Assembly (NCBI GenBank): GCA_029204225.1
Contig: CM055114.1
Location: forward strand, 18,432,540 to 18,496,539
Direction: 5' to 3'
Source: Diphasiastrum complanatum
Lineage: Eukaryota > Streptophyta > Lycopodiopsida > Lycopodiales > Lycopodiaceae
Length of the DNA stretch: 64,000 nucleotides
This document shows, in pieces, positions 47,253 through 58,849 of the stretch (positions within the stretch are counted from its first letter, which is position 1; each line of letters starts with the position of its first letter). The position numbers were made by a program, and so were the translations under genes. Below the pieces are notes generated by a model. It ran no database searches. It saw nothing but the letters and a program-made list of their open reading frames with translations, and had not been told where the DNA came from.

Positions 47253-49880
47253 ATGGGTCGGTCTACCAAGCCACACTCAAATTGGTATGCAAGCAATCGA
47301 AAGCTGCTGTCTTTCTTCAGGGTTTTCAAGAATTTAGCACTAATATGGCGTCACCCAATTGCTACTCTTTGTATTCTTCTTTTTCTTCTGTTGTTATTCA
47401 TTACCCCAATGCAAACCATCATCAGGTTTTTCTCTCCCCTGATTGTCTGCACTCTACTATGCATGGTTGCATTCATAAGCTTTGGATCTTTGATGGAAAA
47501 AAATGAGAACCAAACGTCCCATATCCAAGTTGGGGATCAAATTGCTGCCTTAGATGTGTTAGGACTAGGTGAAGGCTGGGCTCCCTATAATGGTTTCCAA
47601 TCCCACAGCAGGTTCACGAAAGATGGTGATCTTAACTTCTTGGACGTGAAAGTGAAGAGCAAGACTTATGTCCAAACCAGAAATGAGATTTTTGGTGTGG
47701 ATCAGCTAGAGGAAGATGGGGATTATCAATCTGACCGCAGCCTCAAGAAAGAGATTGGCCTGAGCTCCTTGACAGATAGCAAAACCCATGTTCAGATTGA
47801 GAATGACTTCGCCGGAATGGGTGGCCAAGAAAGACAAGCAGGTTGGGCTTCTCCAATCCATGATGGGTTACAGTCAGCGACCAGCAAACTAAAGCTAGAT
47901 CGTAGCCTCAGCTCGCTGGCAGAGCCAGTGATGGAAAGGGAGAGCAAAACCCATGTCAAATTTGAGGACGACAGTGCAACTGTGGATGAGAAAGGAGGAG
48001 ATGAAGATTGGGCTTCTCAAATGCATGATGGGTTGCATTCGGATACAGATCGCAGGGAAGAGGATGGCCAAAGCACTTTAACAGAGGAAATGAACGAAAA
48101 CAAAAATCATGTTCAAATAGAGGATGGCTACAGCTCTTTGACAGAGGGAATGAAGGAAGACAAAAGCCTTGTCCAAGTAGAGGATGCTAGTGATGGCTCG
48201 GATGAGCGAGGACAAGATAGAGAATGGGATTCTCAAATGTTCAACGGCTTCCAGCAGGACAGTAACATCAAGCCTGACGATGGCCTCGGCTCTGTTATGG
48301 ACACCAACGAGATTGAAACTGAGATCCAGACGGAGGAGGCTGCTGGCATGGATGTGGTTTCCGATTTCGATCAGGAGTTCTATGACACTAACGAGTTCGA
48401 TGACAGTAACTTCACGCATGAAGATGACCCCAATCAAGAAGCTGGTAGTGAGGTCCAGATAAATGGACTGGGTGTGCTTGATCGTGACCCAAACTTGGCT
48501 GTCCAATTGTATAATGTGTCTCAAGCTGACGGCAACCCCAAGCATGAAAGTGAGTTGAAGCAAAAGATTGACAGTGAGGTTCAGCTGGAGGACAAGATAA
48601 ATGGCGTGGATGTGCTTGGTCATGACCCAAATTTGGCTATTGAATTGTTTGACGGGTCCCAATCTGACAGCAACCCCAAGCATGAAAGTGAGTTCATGCC
48701 AGAGATTGACAGTGAGATCCAGATGGGAGACAAGATAAATGCCATGGATGTGCTTGGTCATGACCCAAATTTGGCTGTTGAGTTATATAACGAGAACCCC
48801 AAGCAGGAAAGTGAGTTCAAGCAAGAGATTGACAGCGAGATGCAGATAGGGGACAAGATAAATGGCATGGATGTGCTTGGGCATGACGAAAATTTGGCTG
48901 CTGAATTGGATCATGAGCTCCATTCTCGCAACAACTTGAAGCAAGCGGATGATCCCAATCCAGTTCCACAGAAATGGAGGGATTGGGTGAGGGGTGTTGA
49001 GACAGATGGGCTGTCAATCTGGACTTCAGAAAAAGACATTTTCAAAAATGCTGATGAAAGCACAATGTGCACGAATTTTGGCCAGGAGATTACCGGTACC
49101 ACAACATTGGAGGAAGAGTATACAAGCAGTGAAGCTTTTATCGCAGTGGACGAAAATGAAGGCGTTCTTTTGGAGGAGCTTAGTGCTTTCATACAAGGAC
49201 TTACATTGAAACTGCAATCTTTTCAGGTGGAAGCGGGCCAAGCAGGAGGTATAAATGAATCTGCAGACCAGAAAGACACAAATCCGGCCTGCCCTGTGAA
49301 TCAGGCTACAGGATTAAAATTTGCTGGCTTTTCCCCTCGAATTGAGAACGTGGATGACTCCAACACTGAAGAAGGTGATGCAAGTAGCAGATGGGATGAA
49401 GCACTTGACACATCAGAAAAAGAATCTGCAGACTCAGAGAACGAAGAGGAACGTATATGGCCCCTGGCATCCGATGTTTCTGAGTTGGGAGCAACTATGA
49501 CAGAAAAAGAATTCAACAATCTGAAGCAGGAATATAGCGCATTAGAGAAGGAATACAAAGCCCTTCAACACGAAATCAGATCCAAAGCTTCTGGGCAGAA
49601 AGCTGGCACTCTAACTGGAGAGAATGACGAAGATTCCGATGACAGTCTTGATCCTTATGTGCAGCTGTTTGCCCAATGTGCTTCCGATGCTGAAGACGAG
49701 GTGTCGGATCTGCATCATCATGCAGAGCAGCACCGAGATCTTAAAACCTCCAAAATTGACAAGTCCAGGGCTACTACTGTGAGAGAGAGATCTTCACTGG
49801 ATACCACGCGCCTTTTCAGAAAGCCAATGCTATGTTGCATCGGCCGAGCAATGAGAGCTATCAAAGGGAAAAAGCTATAG
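47253..49880 (+). CDS. Two-TM membrane protein with long acidic repeat domain, 875 aa
   Basis: The ATG at 47253 (AATAATGGG, purine at -3 and G at +4) is the first Met of an uninterrupted frame. Residues 36-57 and 60-80 are hydrophobic (IATLCILLFLLLLFI; SPLIVCTLLCMVAFISFGSL). The rest is soluble, strongly acidic and repetitive: about five loose units at ~120-380 built on SKTHVQIE-D...GWASQMHDG, and four ~43-residue units at ~400-545 built on INGMDVLGHDPNLAVELY and ESEFKQEIDSE. Residues ~749-780 form a coiled coil (EFNNLKQEYSALEKEYKAL), followed by an acidic stretch and a basic, Cys-containing tail (RKPMLCCIGRAMRAIKGKKL). The N-terminal SP-x-LVCT-LL-x-SFG pattern recalls the plant family annotated as dentin-sialophosphoprotein- or cardiomyopathy-associated-like (e.g. 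Arabidopsis At5g17910 and At2g29620); function unknown, and the assignment is tentative. ER or other endomembrane location is inference. Single exon. The upstream G-box cluster implies regulated expression. Confidence 0.85.
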   Translation: MGRSTKPHSNWYASNRKLLSFFRVFKNLALIWRHPIATLCILLFLLLLFITPMQTIIRFFSPLIVCTLLCMVAFISFGSLMEKNENQTSHIQVGDQIAALDVLGLGEGWAPYNGFQSHSRFTKDGDLNFLDVKVKSKTYVQTRNEIFGVDQLEEDGDYQSDRSLKKEIGLSSLTDSKTHVQIENDFAGMGGQERQAGWASPIHDGLQSATSKLKLDRSLSSLAEPVMERESKTHVKFEDDSATVDEKGGDEDWASQMHDGLHSDTDRREEDGQSTLTEEMNENKNHVQIEDGYSSLTEGMKEDKSLVQVEDASDGSDERGQDREWDSQMFNGFQQDSNIKPDDGLGSVMDTNEIETEIQTEEAAGMDVVSDFDQEFYDTNEFDDSNFTHEDDPNQEAGSEVQINGLGVLDRDPNLAVQLYNVSQADGNPKHESELKQKIDSEVQLEDKINGVDVLGHDPNLAIELFDGSQSDSNPKHESEFMPEIDSEIQMGDKINAMDVLGHDPNLAVELYNENPKQESEFKQEIDSEMQIGDKINGMDVLGHDENLAAELDHELHSRNNLKQADDPNPVPQKWRDWVRGVETDGLSIWTSEKDIFKNADESTMCTNFGQEITGTTTLEEEYTSSEAFIAVDENEGVLLEELSAFIQGLTLKLQSFQVEAGQAGGINESADQKDTNPACPVNQATGLKFAGFSPRIENVDDSNTEEGDASSRWDEALDTSEKESADSENEEERIWPLASDVSELGATMTEKEFNNLKQEYSALEKEYKALQHEIRSKASGQKAGTLTGENDEDSDDSLDPYVQLFAQCASDAEDEVSDLHHHAEQHRDLKTSKIDKSRATTVRERSSLDTTRLFRKPMLCCIGRAMRAIKGKKL
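48460..48930 (+). repeat. Internal coding repeats of the membrane-protein gene
   Basis: Three full units and one partial unit of about 129 bp (GACAAGATAAATGGCATGGA, then TGTGCTTGGTCATGACCCAA and AATTTGGCTGTTGA). They are preserved in frame, with amino-acid identity higher than in flanking parts. The third unit is 15 bp shorter. Confidence 0.85.
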
Positions 49881-51024
49881 GTTGGCGAATAGAACATGTG
49901 ATGTAAGCAGCTTTCTAGTAGCATTTAATCTGTCTAAAGCTATAATTTACAAGCTGGTATTATATTTTGAACTCATTGGCTAAAACAGTATCGATGCAAG
50001 TTTTGTTCAAGCCTTCATTAAGGGTAACCACCCTTTCTATGGAAATTAAAATGCATTCTAATTTCTCTGTGTAGCTGATCACCTTGGTCTTTGAACCAGA
50101 ACTAGAGCTACAGCCTATCTAAATTATACATCAAATGTAAAAATTCTAGGAGATGTATTCCTTGCACTTACAAATTATTACATGCAGTTTCTACTGAGTT
50201 TGAATTGGGTTTGAAATGACTTAATTTTTATGTTGAGATGTGGTGCAAGCTTAGTTTCTCTTATATTTCTGTCAGCAAGTAGGGAATATTTTTTTTAATC
50301 TTTGTTCTTTAGTGCTGACCTTTGTCATGAAAAGAGTCCACAGTGCAAGGCATGGAGTTGCTAGTCTAAGAATTTGTGGGAGTCTATAAAAAGTTGAAGA
50401 TTCCATTATGGGTACGATCCTAGATTGAACATGGATATAAAGTGTGATTTCCCTTATCTTGCTTCATTGTATGGACACATTTTTCATTGCCCGTGATTGT
50501 GCTTAACATTACCAGTGCCTTCAAGCTTTTTGAGTTTTAGTGACTACTTCATGGTATTTATGAGTCTAAATAGATTTCTCTTCTCAAACAACCCTTCAAT
50601 AAAGGATAAAGGCTATTACATGATGCTACTTACAAATGGATATGTCCATCAATACTTAGAAACTATTTGTGAAGCTTTTTGAAATTGCAGTCTTAATGAT
50701 ATTTAGATTTCGAAGATACATTATGTAAATGCACTTCTAATTATGTGGATTAAAATGATTGAAAAAGTATTATCTCAAAATGAATGGAAGACTTTTTGCT
50801 CAGTGATATTATAATATTACCTTACCTCTGTTGTAGTAGTGGACCTTGGTCGGTACTAAGTGTTTTTCAAAGGCTCAAACAATGTTTGGCCCATGTAATT
50901 GCCCACATGAGGGAATTGACTTTGGCTAGGGGAATCCAATCATGTAGTCCCCATAGCATTTATAAAACAATCATTATTGCTTTAGGATTCATTGTCACAA
51001 TCACAACATTTATCTTAGAATAAA

Positions 51025-51027
<3 letters not shown>
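49881..51027. other. 3' flank; no gene seen
   Basis: A/T-rich, includes the 3' untranslated region of the preceding gene. No clear AATAAA near its stop codon. Short frames at 50497 and 50784 have no support. Confidence 0.55.

Positions 51028-51088
<61 letters not shown>
51028..51088 (+). repeat. (GA)n microsatellite, ~61 bp
   Basis: Perfect GA repeat, about 30 units, in the same strand sense as those at 34504 and 35005. Confidence 0.98.
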
Positions 51089-51092
<4 letters not shown>

Positions 51093-52689
51093 AATCTCCA
51101 CCATCAAGCCTACTCTATACTCTACATCATTGAAAAGAAAGATGATACATGTACATAGAAAGTTTGTAACTCCATGTCAAGTCTGGTAAGTTGTAACTTA
51201 TTTTATCAATAAACAAACTACATTTTAGGTATAGTAAGCTATGATTTTTCTTATCCTCGAGCACACTATCTTGTAAATATTAGCATTGGCAAATAACTGT
51301 AGCAAGTGCCACGAGAGATCACAATGCTTTTAGTACTTGGGACAGGTGTCCCGTACTGTGGTCCTTTGCCCCATGGCAGTGCGGACCCCCCTAAATATAG
51401 GTAGAGAAATATATAGTCACTTTGTGGTTCAATTCAGTCAACTAACATTTTGAAGTTCTTAATATTGAATCAAGCTGTAATGGTTTTGCTGGTTATGGTG
51501 GATAGTGTTCTTTTGTTATTACTAGAATTGTAGCTAAGCCTTATTAAGGAGCGGTTAGCAACAATTTGCCACAACTAAATTCAGGAAGATTATGATAGAA
51601 GCTCGTTAGACTGTCTTAGGCACAAAGAGCAGCTCTTGTGTGAAGAAATTCATAGCCAAGATTTTGGCAAATGTTGCAAAATTTTCACTATATGTGACAA
51701 GATTGGACATTGCAGGTGCCATACATGGTGGTTTTATTGAGGCAAGATAGATGTCCAGAGGTCGTGCTTAGCCATGCCATGAAGTAGTGGAAGGGTGCTT
51801 TTCTCACAAGCAATGGACGAAAATGGTGAGCTAGGGTTTCTACATGAAAAACCTTTAATCTTGCTCTATACATGATCTTTTTCAATGTTGTAAAGTGCTA
51901 CAAGGAGTGCCCTAGTACAAAGGATTGGTAGCCCCCGACCATCAACACTGAATTTCATGGGAATTGGATCAAGCCATAGCCTTCTCTTTCTTTTTGGAAA
52001 AAAAAGAGAGGGAGAGAGTTGTAGAAGCTCTTAGCTCACCTTGGCCAACAAGGATTCTCTACCATAGTGTGTGATAATGAGTTGCATTTGAAAGAGAAGT
52101 CATGGATTTTTAATCAAAAGTCCATATCAGTGGACGGTCAAGATTCAACTTTCATTTGAAATCCGAAGCTCAAAGTTGTGGAGTCCTTATATCTCACTTT
52201 TTGAAGAACTGAAAGAGACTTTTGAAGAACTGAACGAGGCTTTTGAAGAAAGCATTTTAGAATGTTCAACTTGAAGTATATTGAACGGGTGAAATCTGCT
52301 TTGAATGCCAGTTTCCTCTAACTTTAACTAGAGGATATTTTCTGGTTCAAATAAAGGCCATTTTGGAGCCTATTGAATATTACGTAGAACCAATGCATAA
52401 CGAGTTACTCCTTTGTGGGGGAGAAAATGTTATGGAGCTGTTTTCTCACCATTTTAGTGAGCTAAATGCGGGCAACTTTGTAAGCTATTACATTAACTGC
52501 TTAAGTTAAGGTACGACCATTTTTATGAAAATTTTGGCTATAACTTTTGCGTAAGAGTGGAGATAGTGACACCCAATTGTTGCTACAACTCTCAAGGGCT
52601 TCATATCAAGTGATTTTTCTCAAAAATCAAGTAGCATTTGAGAAAAAATGACCAATGTGCGAGATATTTTTTGGTGGATAATAGTAGGT
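51089..52689. other. No gene seen
   Basis: Degenerate sequence, possibly the leader of the following copia element. It has a local duplication TTTTGAAGAACTGAA-GAG at 52198-52240. I find no primer-binding site. Confidence 0.5.
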
Positions 52690-54420
52690 TGGAAGACACT
52701 TCAAATTATAGTATTTGGTGGTTCGAGATGACAAGCCTCTTTGTGGAATGTGAGCTTTAAGACATTGTGACTAGTGGAAGGAATGACATTTGGCACTGCA
52801 TTCGCATCACAAAGTTCTACTAATGACACTCATTGGTTTGACTCAAGAGAAAGGCGACACATGACATGTAACAAGATGTGGTTCAAGAGGTTTACATGAA
52901 CTTAAGATGAAGACAAGGTCGCTCAAAGAAATGATGGTGAGTTTCAAATTCAGGGGACACATTGTACCTATACATTTTTCAAGTGGACAAATCACGATGA
53001 ATGACAATGTGTTTTATGTTCTAGGATTGCAAAAATCTTTTGTTAGTTGGGACAATTACAAATTGTAAGCTAAAGCTGGACTTTAGAAGAGGGGTCAGAT
53101 CAAGGGCATAAGTCAAGGATTCAAAGATGTTGTTGATGGATACATGAACAAATCACGTGGATTGTACAAGCTAAATGATGTTGAAATGAAGCATAATGGA
53201 TATTAGTTGCAACAACAATATCTTAAAGTGTACTACATTGACATTCCTCATAAATCCATTAATACACTAAGGTTTATGGGTATTTATGGGTCCAATGAAG
53301 GCCATATCCAAGGTTGGAGCATTCCATTTCATGACATTCATCGATGACTATTTGTGATAGACATGGTAATTATACATCTTTAGGAAAAAATTGAGGCCAT
53401 TTGTTTGCTTAAGGCATTTCAAGGTGATGGCTGAGAACCAATTGGATGTGAAGGTTAAGGTGTTCAGGATGGATCATGTAGGAGAGTATTGTTCTACAAT
53501 ATTCATTAATTTCTACAAGCCCAAGATGGATGAGCTATGCATTTTTGGATGTAGGGCATATGTTCACATACCCAAGAATGAGAGGAACAAGATGTAGGCA
53601 AAGGCATTGAAGTGAATATTTTCATGCTACAATGAGCACGTGAAAGGATATTCTTGCTTTGATCCAATTGGTCGAAGTTTACACATTAGTCATGATGTTG
53701 CATTTGATGAGTCACACGAATTTGGTGATAATGAGAAAGATCAGGATAATATATCTAAGATCACTCCTTCAAAGTAGGAACCAAGATGGAAGAGGGAAAA
53801 ACCCATTGGTTTAGGAAAAATAGAAGTTTCAAGTGAAAAACATAAGGAAAAGGATGCACCTTGGAATGATTAATCACCAAGTAGTGGATCACCTCAATGT
53901 AAGCTGCCAAATGGATACACAAAGCTTATGGAAGAAGCAAAAGGTGGAGCAATGGAATCTAGTAAAGAGGGAGACTTATGCACTATTGCTTAGGCATAGA
54001 GATTTGGTAGAAAAAGGATTGTAATGTATTCACTCAAACAAAATATGTCAATGAGATGTTAAAGAGGTTTAGGATAAGTGGTTGTAAGCCCATATCTATA
54101 CCATTTGAAGTAGGGAAGAAACTATCACATGATGATGAGAGTGCGCAGGTGGGTGCTACACTATTTCACCAATTAGTTGGATGCTTGATATATCTTACTA
54201 CTACACATCCTAATATAAGTTATGATGTTAATCTTATGACTCAGTTTATGGCAATGCCAAGAGAAGTTCTTCAGAAGATGAGGAAAAAAAGACCTTGCTA
54301 TGTCAAAGGGAACAACTACACATGGCTTGAAATATGGGAGATAGTGCAGTTTGCTAACATCACAGGGATATGTGGATGCATATTGGGCGAGAAGCATAGA
54401 TGACAAGAGCCTACCATTGA
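52690..54420 (+). pseudogene. Very degenerate copia polyprotein
   Basis: Fragments appear in the right copia order through many stops and frame changes: gag start (SIWWFEMTSLFVECEL, 52708), integrase (FHFMTFIDDY, 53325; VFRMDHVGEYCS, 53460), the post-integrase block (LCIFGCRAYVHIPKNERNKM, 53537; GYSCFDPIGRSLHISHDVAF, 53650), the end of RT (MLKRFRISGCKPISIPFEVG; HQLVGCLIYLTTTHPNISYD, 54056-54240), and RNase H (TTHGLKYGR, then YVDAYWARSIDDK, 54310-54410). Large parts of integrase and RT are missing. It is the oldest-looking copia here. Confidence 0.85.
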
Positions 54421-55319
54421 ATACCTTTGTGATTTCGTGAAAGCTTTGAGTTCGGCAACACGGGAGGCCATATGACTGATGGGACAAGGGAGTATGGAGA
54501 ACGCGAACGGAGAAGAGAGCAAAAATATTTGTGGAATAGCTCTCCCGTTACAATGGGCTGCTAGATGCAAAAACAGTCTAATAGAATGTTTATGCTAAGT
54601 ATAATCACACTTATAAATTAGTTCATACTCACAAAAACAAAAATGAGTATAGTCCACGAAAGATATTAGAAATGGTTTGTGTGTGGTATTATTGAAAATG
54701 GATTTAATCAGAAGTTTAGTTCTGAAATAGATTTAAAGAGCATATGATAGCGCAAGTTCCTCAGGCGTCAAAAACAGCCATCGTCTGATCAGAAGCTGAG
54801 GAGTCGTAGACGTTCGTGTTGTGATTAGAGTGAGTGAACAAGTGTGATCAAACAACAATGAAGTGGATTCAAATCACAACAAGCATTCATCTACATTATA
54901 CATAGATAGAAAAGCACGTTGCTGCTATATTACACTGAAGCACAACAAAATAGCAGTTACAACCAGAATGACGGCGTAACTGGGAGGCCCAAAATTATTC
55001 GTCTCATGGACGGAGCATCACGTAGAGTGTGCCTGGATGATCCATTTATAGAATTCATCCATGTATTAATTACAGTAAATATTTGTCGCCTAATTAGGTA
55101 AGCCGTTGTACTTGGAAGTATTTGGCTTGTGTGACAATTGTACATGGTATATACAATCAACGAATCAGGGAATGTTGACGCCGATGAGGACGTCGCAAAT
55201 TCTGTCACTTCGCATTTTACGTGAAGTGGCTTTCTCTCACTTTGCATTTTTGGAAAGTGGCTGAGAACGTTCTTCCTTGAAATAGACGACTGTCGGAATT
55301 TTTTTCTCTCTTTGGGATT
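54421..55319. other. No gene seen; possible LTR remnant
   Basis: Follows the copia pol. It has no family-like frame. It could include a decayed 3' LTR, but no second copy is available to confirm this. Confidence 0.45.
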
Positions 55320-55650
55320 TTGCGAAAAAGCTGACAGTGCCCTTAAAAAGCTGACATTGTCTTTAAAACAGTTTAACTTCTTTAAAATAGTTGAAAGGGA
55401 TAAGCTGAAGGCAAAAAGCCAACACTGTCGCATTTCGGAAAAATGCAAAAAATCGACACTGTTGAAAATAGTTGAATTGTTGAACTACGCTGAAGTGTCG
55501 CATTTCGGGAAAAGCCAACATTGTCGCATTTGGGAAAAGCCGACATTGTCGCAATTCGGGAAAAGGCAACACTGTTAAAAACATAGTTCATTTATGTAGA
55601 CTGTAGCAACACTTAGTGTATTTCTGCAGACTGTTGCGACACTTAGTGTA
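55320..55650. repeat. Minisatellites: ~26-bp GTCGCATTTCGGGAAAAGCC units and a ~32-bp unit
   Basis: GTCGCATTTCGG(A/G)AAA-GCCAACA occurs in four to five variants at 55424-55575. Related AAAAAGCTGACATTGTC units occur at 55325-55365. Next, GACTGT-GCAACACTTAGTGTATTTCTGCA occurs twice at 55600-55662. No coding value. Confidence 0.85.
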
Positions 55651-56019
55651 TTTCTGCAGAGTTGTTCTAAATGCTAATTTGTGGAAGTCTTTGAAGATGG
55701 CCAAGTCTTCAATGATCTTCAAATAATTGAACTTAACATTTGAACATGAAATATGATAGAATTAGTTAACCTTTGTTGGAGATCAGCCGAAAGCCCGTTG
55801 TGGACGTTCTTCAAATAATTTGGCTGTCTAAGTTATGATTCCTGTAGGTATCAGATGAGTAGACGTAGAACCAAAGTTGGTTTCACCTAACCCTAGATCA
55901 ACGATCAATAAATGTGCAGGAAGGATCTTGAAATAGAAATAGTCATTCACCAAGGAGACAATTGTGGGCTTAATTTCCAACAATGACTACACAGAGGCAG
56001 TACCAAGTGAACCCTATAC
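55651..56019. other. No gene seen
   Basis: Decayed intergenic sequence up to the dispersed repeat. Confidence 0.5.
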
Positions 56020-56462
56020 ACCCACCCTACACTGCTTAAGATGATGAAATGACCTATCTGCACAACTCGTTAATTTTTTCTTCATTTTTGTTGACACATA
56101 AAACTTTCCGCAAGGTCCCACTTGAAGTTTGGTATTTAGGCCTTGAATCCAAGGGTCAACAACTAACATTATGTGATTTGTCCTAATTATGGTCTAGCAG
56201 CACATTCTCCACTAGGATATATGACTCTTTTGGCGTCTTTCATTTGTATAATAAAGACAACAAAGTTTGAAAGGCTCACTATGTACTTTCCTTTTCCAAA
56301 ACTTTGGAACATGAGACAACGAAACAAATGTGAACCATAATATGACTTTTGAAAGTCACATGTTGGCACATATGAATCTTGAAGTCCATAAAAACTTTCA
56401 AAAGCATATTATGTATGACCTATAAAAGTTCATAAAGCAGTTGGAGAAGGATATTCCAACCT
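56020..56462 (-). repeat. Dispersed repeat, copy 2 (inverted relative to 43961-44430)
   Basis: See the copy at 43961: the two are reverse complements over about 440 bp with moderate divergence and small indels. They lie 12 kb apart on either side of the membrane-protein gene. Confidence 0.75.
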
Positions 56463-57829
56463 ATAAAAAAGTCAACAATTGTAGGCTCTAAAAGAGAAGT
56501 TCAGCCATAAAATAAAATATTTTGCCAATCTTTATGCTTTGAGAAGGATATATTCGTCTCTCTTCCACTGTGTTCAATGATTGTCCAATATGGCTTGGCC
56601 TATTGCCCTCTTCACAAATTTTCGACTCCTTTACCTATTGGAAAGGTTCACTAAAAAATTTATTTCACAACATGTAAAGACTTTGGAAAAAAAATTTGAT
56701 TCATTAATTTGAGTCTTTACATCGAGTAATTGCCTTTTTCCCAAATGGGTAGGGCTTTCCACCTTAGAATATCCCTCCACGTAGGAAAAACCACAAATGT
56801 GAAGCCTTTATGCATCTTTTACACATGGAAGCCCATGAATTTTGTGACATAAATCAATCAGTTTTTTTTGTGAAGAAACATGAACAAAAGCTATTTCATG
56901 GGTAGTCTTTATGCTCGATGAAGTGCACATGCACCTCAAGCCTTTCAGGCCCTCAAGCTCCACCCTTGGGTAGGCACGGACATGCCTAAAGTGCTTTTCA
57001 CACATGCCTTTACTCTATGCTAGGTCTTGATGCATATATTGACTAAGGGCACATTTATTGGTATTTGGGTTAATACCATGAAATGAGATCTACATATGCG
57101 ATTGGTTGGTTTTTTTACTCTTTGTTGACATATGTTGGGCTTCGGGCCTAGAAAATGTCCATGAGGTATCACTCAAAGCTTTGGGACTTGGAGCTTGAAC
57201 CCAAGGGTTGACATGCAACATCTTCAGACTTGTCTTTATCCAACATGACAACAATGTTTTGGGCTAACACTAAAATCTACACTAATGCATTTCCTCCTTT
57301 TACATCACTCATTTGTATAGTAGACACAAGAGGGTTTGAAAGTTGGTGTTACTTCAATTTTATGCATTTCCACTTTGCTGGAGGCTACATCTAATTAAGA
57401 TATGACTTCCATGGTGCCTAAGTCAATATAAATTAAACAACGGTCTCAAGCCCATTGACATGCACAAAACGAATATCTCAGGCTACAACTTATGTGCAAA
57501 CCGACAATCTCATTTGTGCTGCAACTTTATGGTATTGAAACTTCTAATATTCAATAACTTATTTCACATAAGGAGGTTTTTGGATATAGGCAGCTTGCAT
57601 TGGGTAATAATTTCTAGTTCTCAATGATTCTAAGCGTTTTGTGAAAATTGAAGATCCAAACTTGATGTAATCATAATAATCTAGGCCTTGAACGATTGCA
57701 CTAACCTCCACAAAGCAATTAGTCACACATGTGTAAAAAGTCTAATGACTAGTATGTACAAGTTTGGCCTCCATTTTAGTATTCATTTATGATCCGTCTT
57801 CGTCAATCACAATTTATTGGAATCCAAAG
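56463..57829. other. No gene seen
   Basis: No credible frame and no recognised motif. Cys/His-poor short frames only. Confidence 0.55.
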
Positions 57830-58046
57830 CCATACTTAATCATTAAAGGACACTGGAGTATATGTCCAACATAACTCAGGAAATATAAGAATCCTTCTAG
57901 AATCTTTCCTACTAGGAAAAATATTGGTGGATTTAAAGAATATTCTCCAAATCGGATTCTTAATAGGAATGTGAGATATTCAAGTTCTATATACCACATA
58001 TAATTAAAGACAGAAAGCATACCAAAATGATATTGATAATCATTTT
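57830..58046 (-). mobile_element. Fragment of the ORF-less LTR element, part 1
   Basis: Parallels 24064-24290 inside the element at 22618-26561 (shared ACTGAAGTATATGTC-AACATAACTCAGGAAA and ACCAAAATGA). Similarity breaks at ~58046, where a copia-type LTR begins. Confidence 0.75.
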
Positions 58047-58327
58047 CAACTACAAAAATATGATCACTAAGATCCAATTAGGTCCTCTTAATCTTTGGTT
58101 ATGAATGTCAACACATCTAGCAACATTGACAATGTAGAAATCTAACATCAACTACACAAAAGTGATGTAAACTCAATAAAATCTTGATCAAACATCAAAT
58201 ATATGATAAAATAAAGCTGTTGTCCGTACAATAACAGTAAGGTACTGAATTTCACATGTGTGGATCCAATACATAACAAAAAATTGTATTCTACACACAA
58301 GAATGCATAATATCAACACTATAAACA
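58047..58327 (-). repeat. Copia-type LTR part (3' side of the nested unit)
   Basis: Almost identical to 59910-60178, and related to the 3' half of the LTR at 9533-10191. It lacks the U3 portion: similarity stops at ~58327. Confidence 0.75.
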
Positions 58328-58849
58328 CGATGACATTTTTTTTGGGACTTTGACCTAAAAAAGAGTAACCTTTTTCGATATTTTTTAATGGTCCTAGTTT
58401 TAGGAAATCATGGTTTTTTTTAAGGATTTTCTAACTTGCAATTTAAAAAAAATGTTAAAAAGTGTCTATTTTTAATGAAACACTGCAAGTTTTTTTTATG
58501 CAAATTTCATAAAACCATCATATTACATATCGCATAACATTTCAAGACAACACATGATTTTTGAAAGTCCAAACGCCATTGAAATACAATAGGACTTAAA
58601 TTATACTATGTATATATTTTTTTCAAAGTACATTTTCTAAGGAATTTTCATTGATGTCTCTCAATTCAGAACTTGACAAATTTTGAACACTCGTTTTCAG
58701 TCGATGAGGTGGAAGACCCATCTTCTTCATCAGAATCCACTGGCATATCGTCCTCAGAATCCACGTCCAATGTTGATAAAAAAACCTTGTAAGTCAACTT
58801 TCCTCTGTTGTTGACGAGTTGACAACGATGGTTGTCTCATTAATCCAAG

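Noticed and set aside
48078-48761. Minus-strand 227-codon frame inside the membrane-protein gene
   Set aside because: Shadow of the repetitive plus-strand coding sequence.
55320-55662. CRISPR-like array
   Set aside because: Units are unequal in length, adjacent and without unique spacers; this is a plant minisatellite.
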